DNA from: Klenkia brasiliensis
GTDB taxonomy: Bacteria > Actinomycetota > Actinomycetes > Mycobacteriales > Geodermatophilaceae
Reading direction: 5' to 3'
Length of the DNA stretch: 64,000 nucleotides
Assembly: GCF_900100695.1 (NCBI RefSeq)
Contig: NZ_FNCF01000004.1
Span: 372,001 to 436,000 of the forward strand
A model generated the notes under the pieces. The model was not told the origin of the DNA. It was given only the letters and a program-made list of their open reading frames with translations, and searched no databases. The position numbers and the translations under genes are program-made. Positions 38,229 through 46,579 of this stretch are shown piece after piece. Positions within the stretch are counted from its first letter, which is position 1; each line of letters opens with the position of its first letter.

Positions 38229-39037
38229 TCGGCGTCGAGCTCCGCAAGCTGTTCCGCCGTCCGCGCACCTGGATCACCATCGCGCTGCTGAACGCGCTGC
38301 CGGTGCTGGTCGCCGTGCTGCTGAAGGTCACCGACCTGGCGCCGCGGCCGGGGGAGGGGCCGGCGTTCCTGTCCGCCGTCCTCACCAACGGCACGCTGTA
38401 CCCGCTGGCCGCGCTGGCCATCGTGCTGCCGCTGTTCCTGCCCATCGCGGTCGCCGTCGTGGCCGGCGACGCCGTGGCCGGCGAGGCGCAGGGCGGCACG
38501 CTGCGCTACCTGCTGGCCCGCCCGGCCGGCCGCACCCGGCTGCTGGTGGCCAAGCTGGTCGCGGTGATCGCGTTCGTGCTGGTCACGGTGGTGATCGTGG
38601 CCGCGGTCGGCTACGTCGTGGGGACGGCGCTGTTCGAGGTGCAGTCCCTGGGCGCCACCACCGGCATCTCGGGGACGTCGCTGACCCCGGAGCAGGTGGC
38701 CGGCCGCACGCTGCTCTCGATCGGCTACATCACGGTCTCGATGCTGGGCGTGGCGGCGTTCGCGCTGTTCTTCTCCACCCTCACCGACTCCCCGCAGCTG
38801 GCCACCCTCGGCGCGCTGGCGGTGCTCATCGGCTCCTCGCTGCTGTTCACCCTGGACGCGGCCTCGGACATCGCGCCCTACCTGCCCACCCGGTACTGGC
38901 TGAGCTTCGTCGACTTCTTCCGCGAGCCGATCCTGTGGCGCAACATCACCCGCGGGCTGGGCCTGCAGGCGGTGTACGTCGTCGTCCTGCTGGGGGCGGC
39001 GTGGGCGAACTTCACCACCAAGGACGTCACCTCCTGA
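38225..39037 (+). CDS. ABC-2 transporter permease
   Basis: 270 aa with six predicted membrane helices, the first at TWITIALLNALPVLVAVLL and the last at AVYVVVLLGAAWANF. VVAGDAVAGEAQGGTLRYLLARPAGRTRLL is the typical coupling region of ABC-2 permeases. The three-gene operon (RseB/LolA-like, ATPase, permease) probably exports a lipid or resistance substrate; the substrate is unknown. Confidence 0.9.
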   Translation: MIGVELRKLFRRPRTWITIALLNALPVLVAVLLKVTDLAPRPGEGPAFLSAVLTNGTLYPLAALAIVLPLFLPIAVAVVAGDAVAGEAQGGTLRYLLARPAGRTRLLVAKLVAVIAFVLVTVVIVAAVGYVVGTALFEVQSLGATTGISGTSLTPEQVAGRTLLSIGYITVSMLGVAAFALFFSTLTDSPQLATLGALAVLIGSSLLFTLDAASDIAPYLPTRYWLSFVDFFREPILWRNITRGLGLQAVYVVVLLGAAWANFTTKDVTS

Positions 39038-39039
39038 TC

Positions 39040-39045
39040 TAGCGT
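39040..39045 (+). promoter_or_regulatory. -10 TAGCGT, leaderless spacing
   Basis: TAGCGT ends 6 bases before GTG 39052. Confidence 0.55.
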
Positions 39046-39051
39046 GACCGG

Positions 39052-39834
39052 GTGCGGATCAGCCCGGCGGAGCTCGACGCGGTGGTGGCCGGGACGGTCG
39101 ACCTGGCCTTCCGGCGGTGGGACCGGCCGCGGGTGCTGCCCGGTACCCGGATGCGCACCCGGGTGGGCCTGGTGGAGGTCACGTCCGTGGACGTGGTGGA
39201 CCCGCAGGGCCTGACCGAGGACGACGCCCGCCGGGCCGGCGCCCGCGACCTGGCCGCCCTGCAGCGGGGGCTGGCTCTGCACGCGGACCGCCCGGTGCAC
39301 CGGGTCGGCATCCGGTTCGCCGGCGAGGACCCCCGCGCGGTGCTGCGCCGCACCGTGCCCACCGACGACGAGGTCGCCGCGCTGCAGGCCCGCCTGGACC
39401 GGCTGGACCGCGCGTCGTCGACCGGCCCCTGGACGGCGGCCGCGCTGGCGATCATCGACGCGCACCCCGAGCGCCGGGCACCGGAGCTCGCCGAGGAGCT
39501 GGGCCGGCCGACGCCGGAGTTCAAGCGCGACGTCCGCAAGCTCAAGGAGCTCGGGCTGACCGAGTCCCTGGACATCGGCTACCGGCTCTCCGCGCGCGGC
39601 GGGGCCGTGGTGGACGCCGCCCTGCGCGCCGCGGGCCGGCCGGTGCCCGAGCGCACTCCGCCGCCCGCGGGCACGCCGTTGCCCAGCCTGGGCGCCCCAG
39701 CCACCCGGGCGCTGCGGGCCGCCGGGCTGACCACCCTGGAAGCCGTCGCCGCCGTCCCGGAGGAGGAGCTGCTGGCGCTGCACGGCGTCGGCCCGATCGC
39801 CCTCGCCAGGCTCCGGACCGCGCTGGGTCGCTGA
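39052..39834 (+). CDS. ASCH-like domain protein with helix-hairpin-helix tail
   Basis: 260 aa. The N-terminal 90 residues (ELDAVVAGTVDLAFRRWDRPRVLPGTRMRTRVGLVEVTSVDVV) resemble an ASCH/PUA-like fold that binds nucleic acid. A helical linker with a winged-helix-like stretch follows (APELAEELGRPTPEFKRDVRKLKELGLTES). The end is a helix-hairpin-helix (LRAAGLTTLEAVAAVPEEELLALHGVGPIALARLRTAL). RNA or DNA binding is likely; no enzymatic motif is seen. Confidence 0.65.
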   Translation: MRISPAELDAVVAGTVDLAFRRWDRPRVLPGTRMRTRVGLVEVTSVDVVDPQGLTEDDARRAGARDLAALQRGLALHADRPVHRVGIRFAGEDPRAVLRRTVPTDDEVAALQARLDRLDRASSTGPWTAAALAIIDAHPERRAPELAEELGRPTPEFKRDVRKLKELGLTESLDIGYRLSARGGAVVDAALRAAGRPVPERTPPPAGTPLPSLGAPATRALRAAGLTTLEAVAAVPEEELLALHGVGPIALARLRTALGR

Positions 39835-39841
39835 CCCCGGG

Positions 39842-40648
39842 TCAGGAGGACAAGCGGGCGCAGTCGGCCGGGCCGAGCTCGACCGGCTGCCCCGACGCCA
39901 GCTCGGCCACCACGATGCCCTGCACCAGCGGGTCGGTGGGCAGCTGGCCGTGGCCCACGGTGCTGTCGGCGCACACCGACTGCACCGTGAGGTTCAGCGC
40001 GCCGTCCAGGCGGGCGGAGTCCGGCGGGGTGACCGTCTGGTCGTCCTGGGTCCAGACCGACACCCAGGTCGGCCCGGTGGGGGTCTCGTCGCCGGCGTTG
40101 AGCCGCCGCAGCAGGTCGCTGCTCGTCTCCAGCTGCTGGCACGCCGTCGGGCACTGGTCAGGCGCCAGCGAGCCGGCGAGGTCGGCGACGGTCGTGCCGT
40201 GGTGCGGCGAGCCCAGGGTGAGGATGCGCCGGGCCTGCGCGGCGCCGCCGTCGGCGGCCCACAGCCGGGCGACGACGCCGCCGGCCGAGTAGCCCACCAC
40301 GTCGACGGTGGAGGCACCGGTGCGGGCGAGCGCGGCATCCACCGCCTGGCCCAGCACCTCCGCCGAGGCCTCGAGGTCACCGGTGCCGTCCCCGGGGACC
40401 GGCACCACGGTGGCGTCCCGGCCGGCCGCGGTCAGCACGTCGGCCAGCGCCTGCAGGCCCGTCGTCGACCCGCCGTAGCCGGGCACCAGCAGGACCGGGC
40501 CGGGGTCGGCCTGGCTGACCGGCACGGGCGCGTCGGTCGTCAGCCGGGGCACCAGGACCGCCGCCGCCACGGCCAGTGCGCCCACGAGCAGTGCGGCGAG
40601 CAGGCCGAGGACCAGGCGGCGGCGAGCGGGGGACAGTCCGGCGAGCAC
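39842..40648 (-). CDS. Secreted or anchored lipase (class 2 triacylglycerol lipase-like)
   Basis: 268 aa. An N-terminal membrane segment (RRLVLGLLAALLVGALAVAAAVLV) precedes an alpha/beta-hydrolase domain. The oxyanion region is VLLVPGYGGSTTGL, the nucleophile Ser is in VVGYSAGGVV, and a His is in TLGSPHHGT. The C-terminal His candidate is GHGQLPTDPLV. Paired Cys suggest disulfides outside the membrane. It is likely an esterase or lipase; the substrate is unknown. Confidence 0.82.
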   Translation of the reverse strand: MLAGLSPARRRLVLGLLAALLVGALAVAAAVLVPRLTTDAPVPVSQADPGPVLLVPGYGGSTTGLQALADVLTAAGRDATVVPVPGDGTGDLEASAEVLGQAVDAALARTGASTVDVVGYSAGGVVARLWAADGGAAQARRILTLGSPHHGTTVADLAGSLAPDQCPTACQQLETSSDLLRRLNAGDETPTGPTWVSVWTQDDQTVTPPDSARLDGALNLTVQSVCADSTVGHGQLPTDPLVQGIVVAELASGQPVELGPADCARLSS

Positions 40649-40677
40649 GCCTCCACTGTCCCTGGTGGACTGGGGTC

Positions 40678-41340
40678 GTGTCGCCGTACCTGACCCGGGA
40701 GGAGTACTTCGACGCCTGGGCCCGCTGGCACGGGGGCACCGACCCCCGCGCCTCGCCCGTCGTGCGCGGGTGGCTGACCCTCGCGCACACCCTCGCCCGC
40801 CCCCTCGCCGGGCTGTCCCCGACGGTGGTGACGGTCGTCGGCCTGCTGGTGGCCTGCGCCGCCGTCGGCCCGGCCGCGGCGGGTGGCTGGTGGCTGGTCC
40901 CGGCGGGGTTGCTGGTGGGCCTGTCCGGCCTGCTGGACTCCCTCGACGGTGCGCTGGCCATCGCCGGTGGCCGGGCCACCCGCCGCGGCTACGTGCTGGA
41001 CTCCGCGGTCGACCGGCTCACCGAGGTCGGGTACGCCCTCGCGCTGTGGCTGGCGGGCGCGCCGGGGTGGCTGGCGGTGGCCTTCGGTGCGCTGTGCTGG
41101 TTCCCCGACTACCTGCGCGCGCGGGCCGGGCAGGCCGGCGTCGACGAGACCGGCGCGATCTCGGTCTGGGAGCGGCCGACCCGGGTGGCGATGACCGGGA
41201 TGACCCTCGGCGGGGCAGGTGTGGTGTCCGGCCTGGACCTCGACGTGGTGGTCGTGGTGGCCGGGACGGCGGTCGGTGCCCTCCTCGGGCTGGTCGGCTC
41301 GGCGCAGCTGGCCCGCCAGCTCCGCCGGGCACTGGGGTGA
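40678..41340 (+). CDS. CDP-alcohol phosphatidyltransferase family protein with altered motif
   Basis: 220 aa membrane enzyme with about five helices. The family motif DxxDGxxAR(x8)GxxxDxxxD appears as DSLDGALAIAGGRATRRGYVLDSAVD; every Asp and the Gly are present but the Arg after Ala is Ile. The family joins CDP-activated lipids to alcohols such as inositol or glycerol phosphate. The GTG 40678 start gives the shorter form; activity with the changed Arg is uncertain. Confidence 0.82.
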   Translation: MSPYLTREEYFDAWARWHGGTDPRASPVVRGWLTLAHTLARPLAGLSPTVVTVVGLLVACAAVGPAAAGGWWLVPAGLLVGLSGLLDSLDGALAIAGGRATRRGYVLDSAVDRLTEVGYALALWLAGAPGWLAVAFGALCWFPDYLRARAGQAGVDETGAISVWERPTRVAMTGMTLGGAGVVSGLDLDVVVVVAGTAVGALLGLVGSAQLARQLRRALG

Positions 41341-41426
41341 GCAGCGCCGTTACGCTCGGGTGAACCCCGGGTGGCCTCCGTGCCGAACACCGGGTCCTGC
41401 TCGTCGAAGCCCCCTGGAGCGCCACC

Positions 41427-42419
41427 GTGTCCGTCGCCGTGACCGGTTCGATCGCCACCGACCACCTGATGACCTTCCCCGGCTCGTTCAGCGAGCAGTT
41501 CGTCGAGGGCCAGATGGAGAACGTCTCGCTGTCCTTCCTGGTCGACGACCTGGTGCAGCACCGGGGCGGGGCCGGGGCGAACATGGCCTACGGCATGGGC
41601 CTGCTGGGGCTCACCCCGGTCCTGGTCGGGTCGGTCGGCAGCGACTTCGACGACTACGACGCCTGGCTGCAGCGCCACGGCGTGGACACCAAGTCCGTCC
41701 GGTGGTCCGACGTCAAGCACACCGCCCGGTTCACCTGCACCACCGACGTCGGCGGCAAACAGATCGCGTCGTTCTACTCCGGCGCGATGGCCGAGGCCTC
41801 GATGATCGAGCTCGCCCCGGTGGCCGCGCGGGTCGGGTCGCTGGACCTGGTGATCATCGGCCCGAACGACCCCACCGCGATGGTCCGGCACACCGAGGAG
41901 TGCCGGGAGCGCGGCTACCGGTTCATGGCCGACCCCTCCCAGCAGCTGGCCTGGGCCGACGGCGAGATGATCCGCAGCCTGGTCGACGGCGCGGACCTGC
42001 TGTTCACCAACGAGTACGAGGCCGCACTGCTCAAGCAGAAGACCGGCTGGACCCACGAGGAGGTCCTCGGCCGGGTCGGCACCTGGGTGACCACCCGCGC
42101 GGCCAACGGCGTCCGGGTCGAGCAGACCGGGGCCGAGACCATCGAGGTCATCGCCGTCCCGGAGACCAAGCCGGTCGAGCCCACCGGCGGTGGCGACGCG
42201 CTGCGCGCGGGGTTCGTCGCCGCCCGCCAGTGGGGCCTGGGCCTGGAGCGGGCCACCCAGGTGGGCTCGGCGGTGGCCACCGCCGCCGTCGAGGTGGTCG
42301 GCACCCAGGAGTACGACCTGCCCCGGGAGTCGTTCCTGGAGCGGTTCGCGCTGGCCTTCGGTGCCGACGCCGCCGACGAGGTGGCCCCGCACCTGCCTCA
42401 GTCGCCGCGCAGCGCCTGA
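41427..42419 (+). CDS. cbhK: PfkB-family carbohydrate/adenosine kinase
   Basis: 330 aa ribokinase-fold enzyme. It begins VAVTGSIATDHLMTFPG, then VQHRGGAGANMAYGMGLLG for the sugar site, and the catalytic EPTGGGDALRAGF carries the Asp of the usual GAGD. The sequence is close to the mycobacterial Rv2202c (CbhK/AdoK) type, which phosphorylates adenosine or sugars. Its end overlaps the convergent flavin-reductase gene by 22 bases. Confidence 0.87.
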   Translation: MSVAVTGSIATDHLMTFPGSFSEQFVEGQMENVSLSFLVDDLVQHRGGAGANMAYGMGLLGLTPVLVGSVGSDFDDYDAWLQRHGVDTKSVRWSDVKHTARFTCTTDVGGKQIASFYSGAMAEASMIELAPVAARVGSLDLVIIGPNDPTAMVRHTEECRERGYRFMADPSQQLAWADGEMIRSLVDGADLLFTNEYEAALLKQKTGWTHEEVLGRVGTWVTTRAANGVRVEQTGAETIEVIAVPETKPVEPTGGGDALRAGFVAARQWGLGLERATQVGSAVATAAVEVVGTQEYDLPRESFLERFALAFGADAADEVAPHLPQSPRSA

Positions 42420-43045
42420 CCGATCGAGGGGTCGGCCTGCCAGTCGCTGTAGGGGATCCGGCGGATCTCCTTCAGCTCGCCGATGGTCGACCACTCGTTG
42501 CCGCCCAGCCGCGCCAGCGGCCGCAGCGCCTCGATGCGCGGCCGGCCGTCGCGCACCGCGTCGGCGTGCGCGCTGACGTGCACCACCCGGCCGAACACCA
42601 CGGTGGAGTCGCCGAGGGACAGCGTGCCGTGCAGCCGGCACTCCAGGGTGACCGGGCTGGCGGCGACCCGCTTGACCCCCACCACGTCGCTGTCCTCCAG
42701 CACGACGCCGGTGTGCTCGGCCTCGTCCTCCTCCGGCGGGAAGTCGGTGCTGGTGGCGTTGACCTGCTCGAACAGCTCCTCCGGCGTGACGCTGATGGTG
42801 AACTCACCCGTGGCCTCGACGTTGGTCAGGCTGTCCTTGCGCCCCACGCTGGTGAACTGCACGACGGGCGGGTCGACGCACGCCACCGTGTAGAAGGAGT
42901 GCGGGGCCAGGTTGTGCACGCCGTCGGCCGAGCGGGTGCAGACCCAGGCGATCGGCCGCGGGACGACGACGGAGTTCATCACCCGGTAGAAGGCCGAGGG
43001 GTCCATCTCGGCGGGGTCGAAGGAGGTGCGCTCGTGTGCGGTCAC
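42398..43045 (-). CDS. Flavin reductase-like (FMN-binding split barrel) protein
   Basis: 215 aa. DPSAFYRVMNSVVVPRPIAWV and APHSFYTVACVDPPVVQFTSVGRKDSLTNVEATGEFTIS form the split-barrel FMN-binding core. TLECRLHGTLSLGDSTVVFGRVVHV follows. Members supply reduced flavin or modify small molecules. GTG 43045 overlaps the stop of the glycosyltransferase gene (GTGA), so it is the last gene of the carotenoid-tailoring operon. Confidence 0.83.
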   Translation of the reverse strand: MTAHERTSFDPAEMDPSAFYRVMNSVVVPRPIAWVCTRSADGVHNLAPHSFYTVACVDPPVVQFTSVGRKDSLTNVEATGEFTISVTPEELFEQVNATSTDFPPEEDEAEHTGVVLEDSDVVGVKRVAASPVTLECRLHGTLSLGDSTVVFGRVVHVSAHADAVRDGRPRIEALRPLARLGGNEWSTIGELKEIRRIPYSDWQADPSIGQALRGD

Positions 43046-44112
43046 CGGGTCAGTGTGCGGCCCCGCCAGTGCAGCGTCCCGCGGGCGTGGCCCAGCACCG
43101 AGCGCACCAGCAGCAGGTCCAGCGCGAGCACGCCGAGCGGGTGGGCCAGGGCGTCGGGCCACACCCGGCCACCGGTGCGCGCCGCGGTGACCGCCCGCCC
43201 GGCGACCCCGGCGGCGTAGCCCACCAGCCCGGCCCGGCCCCCGGCCAGCGGCGGCAGCACCCACACCGCGGCCAGCGCCGCGCCGGCGGCCAGGCTCCCG
43301 GCCGGGGAACCACCCAGCGCCGACCAGAGCGACTTCTCGTACCCGGCGGCCAGCTCACCCCACCCGGCGTACATCCGGGTGTCCGCCAGCTGCGACCCGT
43401 CGGCGACCACGCCGCGCCCACCGGACCGTTTGACCGCCCGCAGCAGCGCGATGTCCTCCAGCACCTCACCGCGCACCGCGCCGTGCCCGCCGGCCCGCTC
43501 GTAGCCGGCCCGCCGCAGGGCGAGGAACTGCCCGTTGGCGGCCGCCATCGACGGCCGGCCGGGTCGCTCGGCCAGCCGCAGCGGCAGGGTGGTGGCCCAC
43601 AGCCACTGCTGCAGCGGCTGCACCAGGCGCTCGCCCCGGGTGAGCGCGAGCTGGCGGGGCCAGGGCGAGACCAGGTCGAGGTCGTGCTGCTCGAGCAGCG
43701 CGACGGCGGCGGCCACCGCGTGCGGGGCGAGCCGGACGTCGGCGTCCACGAACACCAGCACGTCGACGTCCGCGGCGTCGGCGGCGCCCTGCGCGCAGGC
43801 GTTCGGCTTGCCCAGCCAGCCCGGGCCGGGCGGGTCGGCGGTGAGCACCCGGGCGCCGTGCGCGGCGGCGACCGCGGCGGTGCCGTCGCCGGAGCCGTCG
43901 TCCACGACCACGACCTCGAGCCGGGGGACGCCGGTCTGCGCAGCCAGTGCGTCCAGGCACCCGCCGAGCTGGTGCGCCTCGTCCCGCGCGGGGACGACGA
44001 CCCGCACCCGCGCGGAGGTGGCGGGCGGGTGGGCCGGCGGGGTGCGCAGCAGGACGGCGTTGAGCGCGGCGTGGGCGGCGAGCGCGACGGAGGTGCCGGC
44101 CAGCACCCGCAC
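43042..44112 (-). CDS. GT2 glycosyltransferase, carotenoid-tailoring candidate
   Basis: 356 aa from GTG 44112. A membrane helix (VALAAHAALNAVLL) is followed by a GT-A domain: VVVPARDEAHQLGGCLDAL, VVVDDGSGDGTA, the DxD-like FVDADVRL, and EVLEDIALLRAVKRSG with the ED base. Two or three C-terminal helices anchor it. Longer starts exist (GTG 44163, ATG 44202), but both lie in the 64-base palindrome and encode an Arg-rich tail. Next to cruF, a carotenoid glycosyltransferase (CruG-like) role is likely. Confidence 0.82.
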   Translation of the reverse strand: MRVLAGTSVALAAHAALNAVLLRTPPAHPPATSARVRVVVPARDEAHQLGGCLDALAAQTGVPRLEVVVVDDGSGDGTAAVAAAHGARVLTADPPGPGWLGKPNACAQGAADAADVDVLVFVDADVRLAPHAVAAAVALLEQHDLDLVSPWPRQLALTRGERLVQPLQQWLWATTLPLRLAERPGRPSMAAANGQFLALRRAGYERAGGHGAVRGEVLEDIALLRAVKRSGGRGVVADGSQLADTRMYAGWGELAAGYEKSLWSALGGSPAGSLAAGAALAAVWVLPPLAGGRAGLVGYAAGVAGRAVTAARTGGRVWPDALAHPLGVLALDLLLVRSVLGHARGTLHWRGRTLTR

Positions 44113-44155
44113 CGCCGTCCGCCCCCGCTGCCGCCGTTGCCGCCGCTGTCCGTCG

Positions 44156-44219
44156 GGCGTCACCTGACGGCCATGGCCCGCTCCGCGGCGGTTCCGGGCC
44201 ATCACCGTCAGGTGACGCC
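44156..44219. repeat. 64-base imperfect palindrome at the cruF/glycosyltransferase junction
   Basis: Outer arms GGCGTCACCTGACGG/CCGTCAGGTGACGCC (44156-44170, 44205-44219) are perfect over 15 bases. Inner arms ATGGCCCG/CGGGCCAT (44173-44180, 44195-44202) are perfect over 8, with two unpaired bases between and a 14-base loop. The right arm contains the last two codons and stop of cruF. It could be a mobile REP-like element or an intra-operon hairpin. Confidence 0.75.
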
Positions 44220-44981
44220 GGCGGGACGGCGGGCGGCGCGGGCGCGGAGCGCGCGGCGGACGAGCACGACGAGCACCGGGGCGCTGAGCAGCACCCCCCA
44301 CACGGCCGAGCCGGGCAGGCCCAGCCAGCCGGCGTGGGCCAGCGCGCCGCCCAGCACCATCCAGGCCAGCGCGACGAGCGGGGCGGAGTCGGGCAGCGCC
44401 GCGGGCCGGCCGGCGACCAGCAGGTCCAGCAGCGTCATCAGCACCAGCCCCGCGACCAGCCAGCCGCCCAGGTTGGTCAGCGGGACCGTGTCGATGCCGG
44501 GCAGGCCGGGGGTGGGGTGCGCCCAGGTCCAGTACCCGGCCTGCACCAGCTGGGGGTCCAGCACGACGTCCCAGGCCGCGAAGACGTAGGCGGCCACCGC
44601 GATGCGGCCACCCCGGTGCGCGGGCACGAGCCGGCGGGCCAGCAGCCAGCTGGGCCAGACCATCATCAGCCAGGCCAGCGGCACCAGGGACGGCACACCC
44701 AGCAGGGTGGGGCCCAGCGCGTCGGAGTAGCGGTAGCTCCCGTAGGGGAACCCGGTGGCCAGCCCGACGGACTCGAACACCACCGAGACGAGCACCGTCA
44801 GGCCCGCGACGGACAGCCCGGTGCGCCACCCGCGGGAGAGCCCGGCGTGCACCACGGTGAGCGCCGAGCCCAGCAGCACGATGGTCCAGCTGACCGCGTC
44901 GCGGGCGCCGCCGGCGGTGAGCGGGTAGGCGATCGCGGTGGCCAGCAGCGCCGCGGTGAGCACCCAGGGTGCGCGGGTCAC
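44208..44981 (-). CDS. cruF: CruF-type carotenoid hydratase (DUF422)
   Basis: 257 aa integral membrane protein with about seven helices. Family marks are ESVGLATGFPYGSYRYSD, PSLVPLAWLMMVWPSWLL and AWDVVLDPQLVQAGYWTWAHP. CruF proteins hydrate the 1',2' double bond of acyclic or C50 carotenoid ends, giving hydroxyls that can be glycosylated. GTG 44981 overlaps the stop of the flavoprotein gene (GTGA) and the glycosyltransferase follows, so the three are likely one pathway. Confidence 0.87.
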   Translation of the reverse strand: MTRAPWVLTAALLATAIAYPLTAGGARDAVSWTIVLLGSALTVVHAGLSRGWRTGLSVAGLTVLVSVVFESVGLATGFPYGSYRYSDALGPTLLGVPSLVPLAWLMMVWPSWLLARRLVPAHRGGRIAVAAYVFAAWDVVLDPQLVQAGYWTWAHPTPGLPGIDTVPLTNLGGWLVAGLVLMTLLDLLVAGRPAALPDSAPLVALAWMVLGGALAHAGWLGLPGSAVWGVLLSAPVLVVLVRRALRARAARRPAGVT

Positions 44982-46579
44982 CGGCGCAGCAGGCGGCGCA
45001 GGGCGGCGGTCCGGCCACCGCGGTCGGCCAGCACCACCCGGGCCGCCGTCCGGCCGCTGTTGCCGCTGACCCCGCCGCCCGGGTGGGTGGACGCACCGGT
45101 GAGGTACAGCCCGGGCAGGCCCGGCACGCGGTGGCCCGACAGCGCCGGGGTGGGCCGGAAGGCGAACATCGAGGCCAGCGACATCTCGACGTGCATGACG
45201 TTGCCGCGCGGCAGCCGCAGCTCCTGCTCCAGCTTCAGGGGCGTCTGGATGTACAGCGACTGCACCGAGTCGGCGAAACCGGGGGCGAACCGGTCGACGG
45301 CGGCGACCAGCCGGCCGGCCTCGGACTCGGCGATCGCGTCCCAGTTGCGGCCGTCGCCGAGCCGGTAGGGGTACCACTGGCCCCAGATCGTCACCACGTG
45401 CTGCCCGGGCGGGGCGAGGGTGTCGTCGCTGGCCGAGAAGCTCATCGCCAGCGGGACCGGCTCGCGCGGAAGATCGCCGGCCTGCCAGTCGCCGTGTGCC
45501 CGGGCGAGCACGGCGCGGTCGGTGCACAGCAGTTGCAGTCCCTGCAACGAGTCGGCCGGGTCGACGCCGGGGTAGGCCGGCAGCGCGTCGGTGAGGCAGC
45601 GGACGACCAGGCCGAACCCGTTGCCCAGCGGCGGGTCGGCGTCGCGCAGCGCGGGCGGGGCGTGCTCCCCGGCGATCGCCCGGGTGGCCCCGACGTGGCA
45701 GGCGGCGACCACGGTGGAGGCGGTGATCCGGCGTCCGGACTCCAGGACGACGCCGGCCGTGCGGCCGTCCTCGACCAGCAGCGAGGCGGCGCCGTCGCCG
45801 AGGGTGACCCGACCGCCGTGCGCCTCGAGCTTGCGGCGCAGCGCCGCGGTCAGCCCGCCCGAGCCCCCGACCGGGTGCCCGGGCGGGGTGGTGTGCAGCA
45901 GCGCCGCCCAGCCGACCATCGCCGCGGTGCCCGGCTCGGACATCGGGGGTCCCGACTGCGCGCCGAACCAGGCCAGGGCCGCCTTGAGCCGCTCGCTGGT
46001 GAACCAGCGGTCCAGCAGTGCGTCGCCCGAACCCAGGAAGTCGGTGGCCAGGTCGCCCCCGGACACCCGGGGCCGGCCCTTGGCCGGGGCGCCCAGCGGC
46101 CACAGGTGGCGGGCGAGACGACCGGGGCTCGGCCGGTCGCCGAAGGCCTGCACCACCCGTGCGCTGCGGGGGCCCCACACCTCGACGAACCGGCGGTAGG
46201 CGGCGGCGTCGGCCGGGCCGCAGGCCGCCTCGATCGAGGCGCAGGTGGCGTCGAGGTCGACGGAGAAGACCAGCGGCCGGCCGTCGGGCCCGTCGCTGCC
46301 CGGGTCGGGGGCGGGTGCGAAGCCCCACGGGTCGCAGTCGACGTAGCGCAGGCCGTGCGCGGCGAGGTCGAGCTCCTCGACGACGCCCGAGTGCCGGACG
46401 ATGACGTGCGCGCTGGAGCCGCGGTCGACCCGCACGCCGGGCCAACGCTCGACGGTGGACACCGCGCCGCCGAGCACGTCGTCGGCCTCCACGACCTCGA
46501 CGTCCAGCCCGGCGACCGCCAGGTGGCAGGCGGCGACCAGGCCGTTGTGCCCGGAGCCGACGACGACGACGTCGGCCAC
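44978..46579 (-). CDS. CrtO/PYROXD2-like flavoprotein, probable carotenoid ketolase
   Basis: 533 aa FAD enzyme of the phytoene desaturase superfamily. It begins VADVVVVGSGHNGLVAACHLA, then EADDVLGGAVST. The C-terminal signature is LYLTGASTHPGGGVSGNSGRTAARVVLAD, as in CrtO-type beta-carotene ketolases and PYROXD2 proteins. Substrate assignment rests on its operon with cruF; a desaturase role is possible. GTG 46579 shares one base with the stop of the acetyltransferase gene. Confidence 0.8.
   Translation of the reverse strand: MADVVVVGSGHNGLVAACHLAVAGLDVEVVEADDVLGGAVSTVERWPGVRVDRGSSAHVIVRHSGVVEELDLAAHGLRYVDCDPWGFAPAPDPGSDGPDGRPLVFSVDLDATCASIEAACGPADAAAYRRFVEVWGPRSARVVQAFGDRPSPGRLARHLWPLGAPAKGRPRVSGGDLATDFLGSGDALLDRWFTSERLKAALAWFGAQSGPPMSEPGTAAMVGWAALLHTTPPGHPVGGSGGLTAALRRKLEAHGGRVTLGDGAASLLVEDGRTAGVVLESGRRITASTVVAACHVGATRAIAGEHAPPALRDADPPLGNGFGLVVRCLTDALPAYPGVDPADSLQGLQLLCTDRAVLARAHGDWQAGDLPREPVPLAMSFSASDDTLAPPGQHVVTIWGQWYPYRLGDGRNWDAIAESEAGRLVAAVDRFAPGFADSVQSLYIQTPLKLEQELRLPRGNVMHVEMSLASMFAFRPTPALSGHRVPGLPGLYLTGASTHPGGGVSGNSGRTAARVVLADRGGRTAALRRLLRR

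Noticed and set aside
42398-42419. Truncated kinase end
   Set aside because: The kinase has full family length; the overlap with the convergent gene is only 22 bases.
44156-44219. Ordinary terminator between two operons
   Set aside because: The flanking genes are in the same direction and the element includes a stop codon and possible starts, so a simple terminator is not the best reading.
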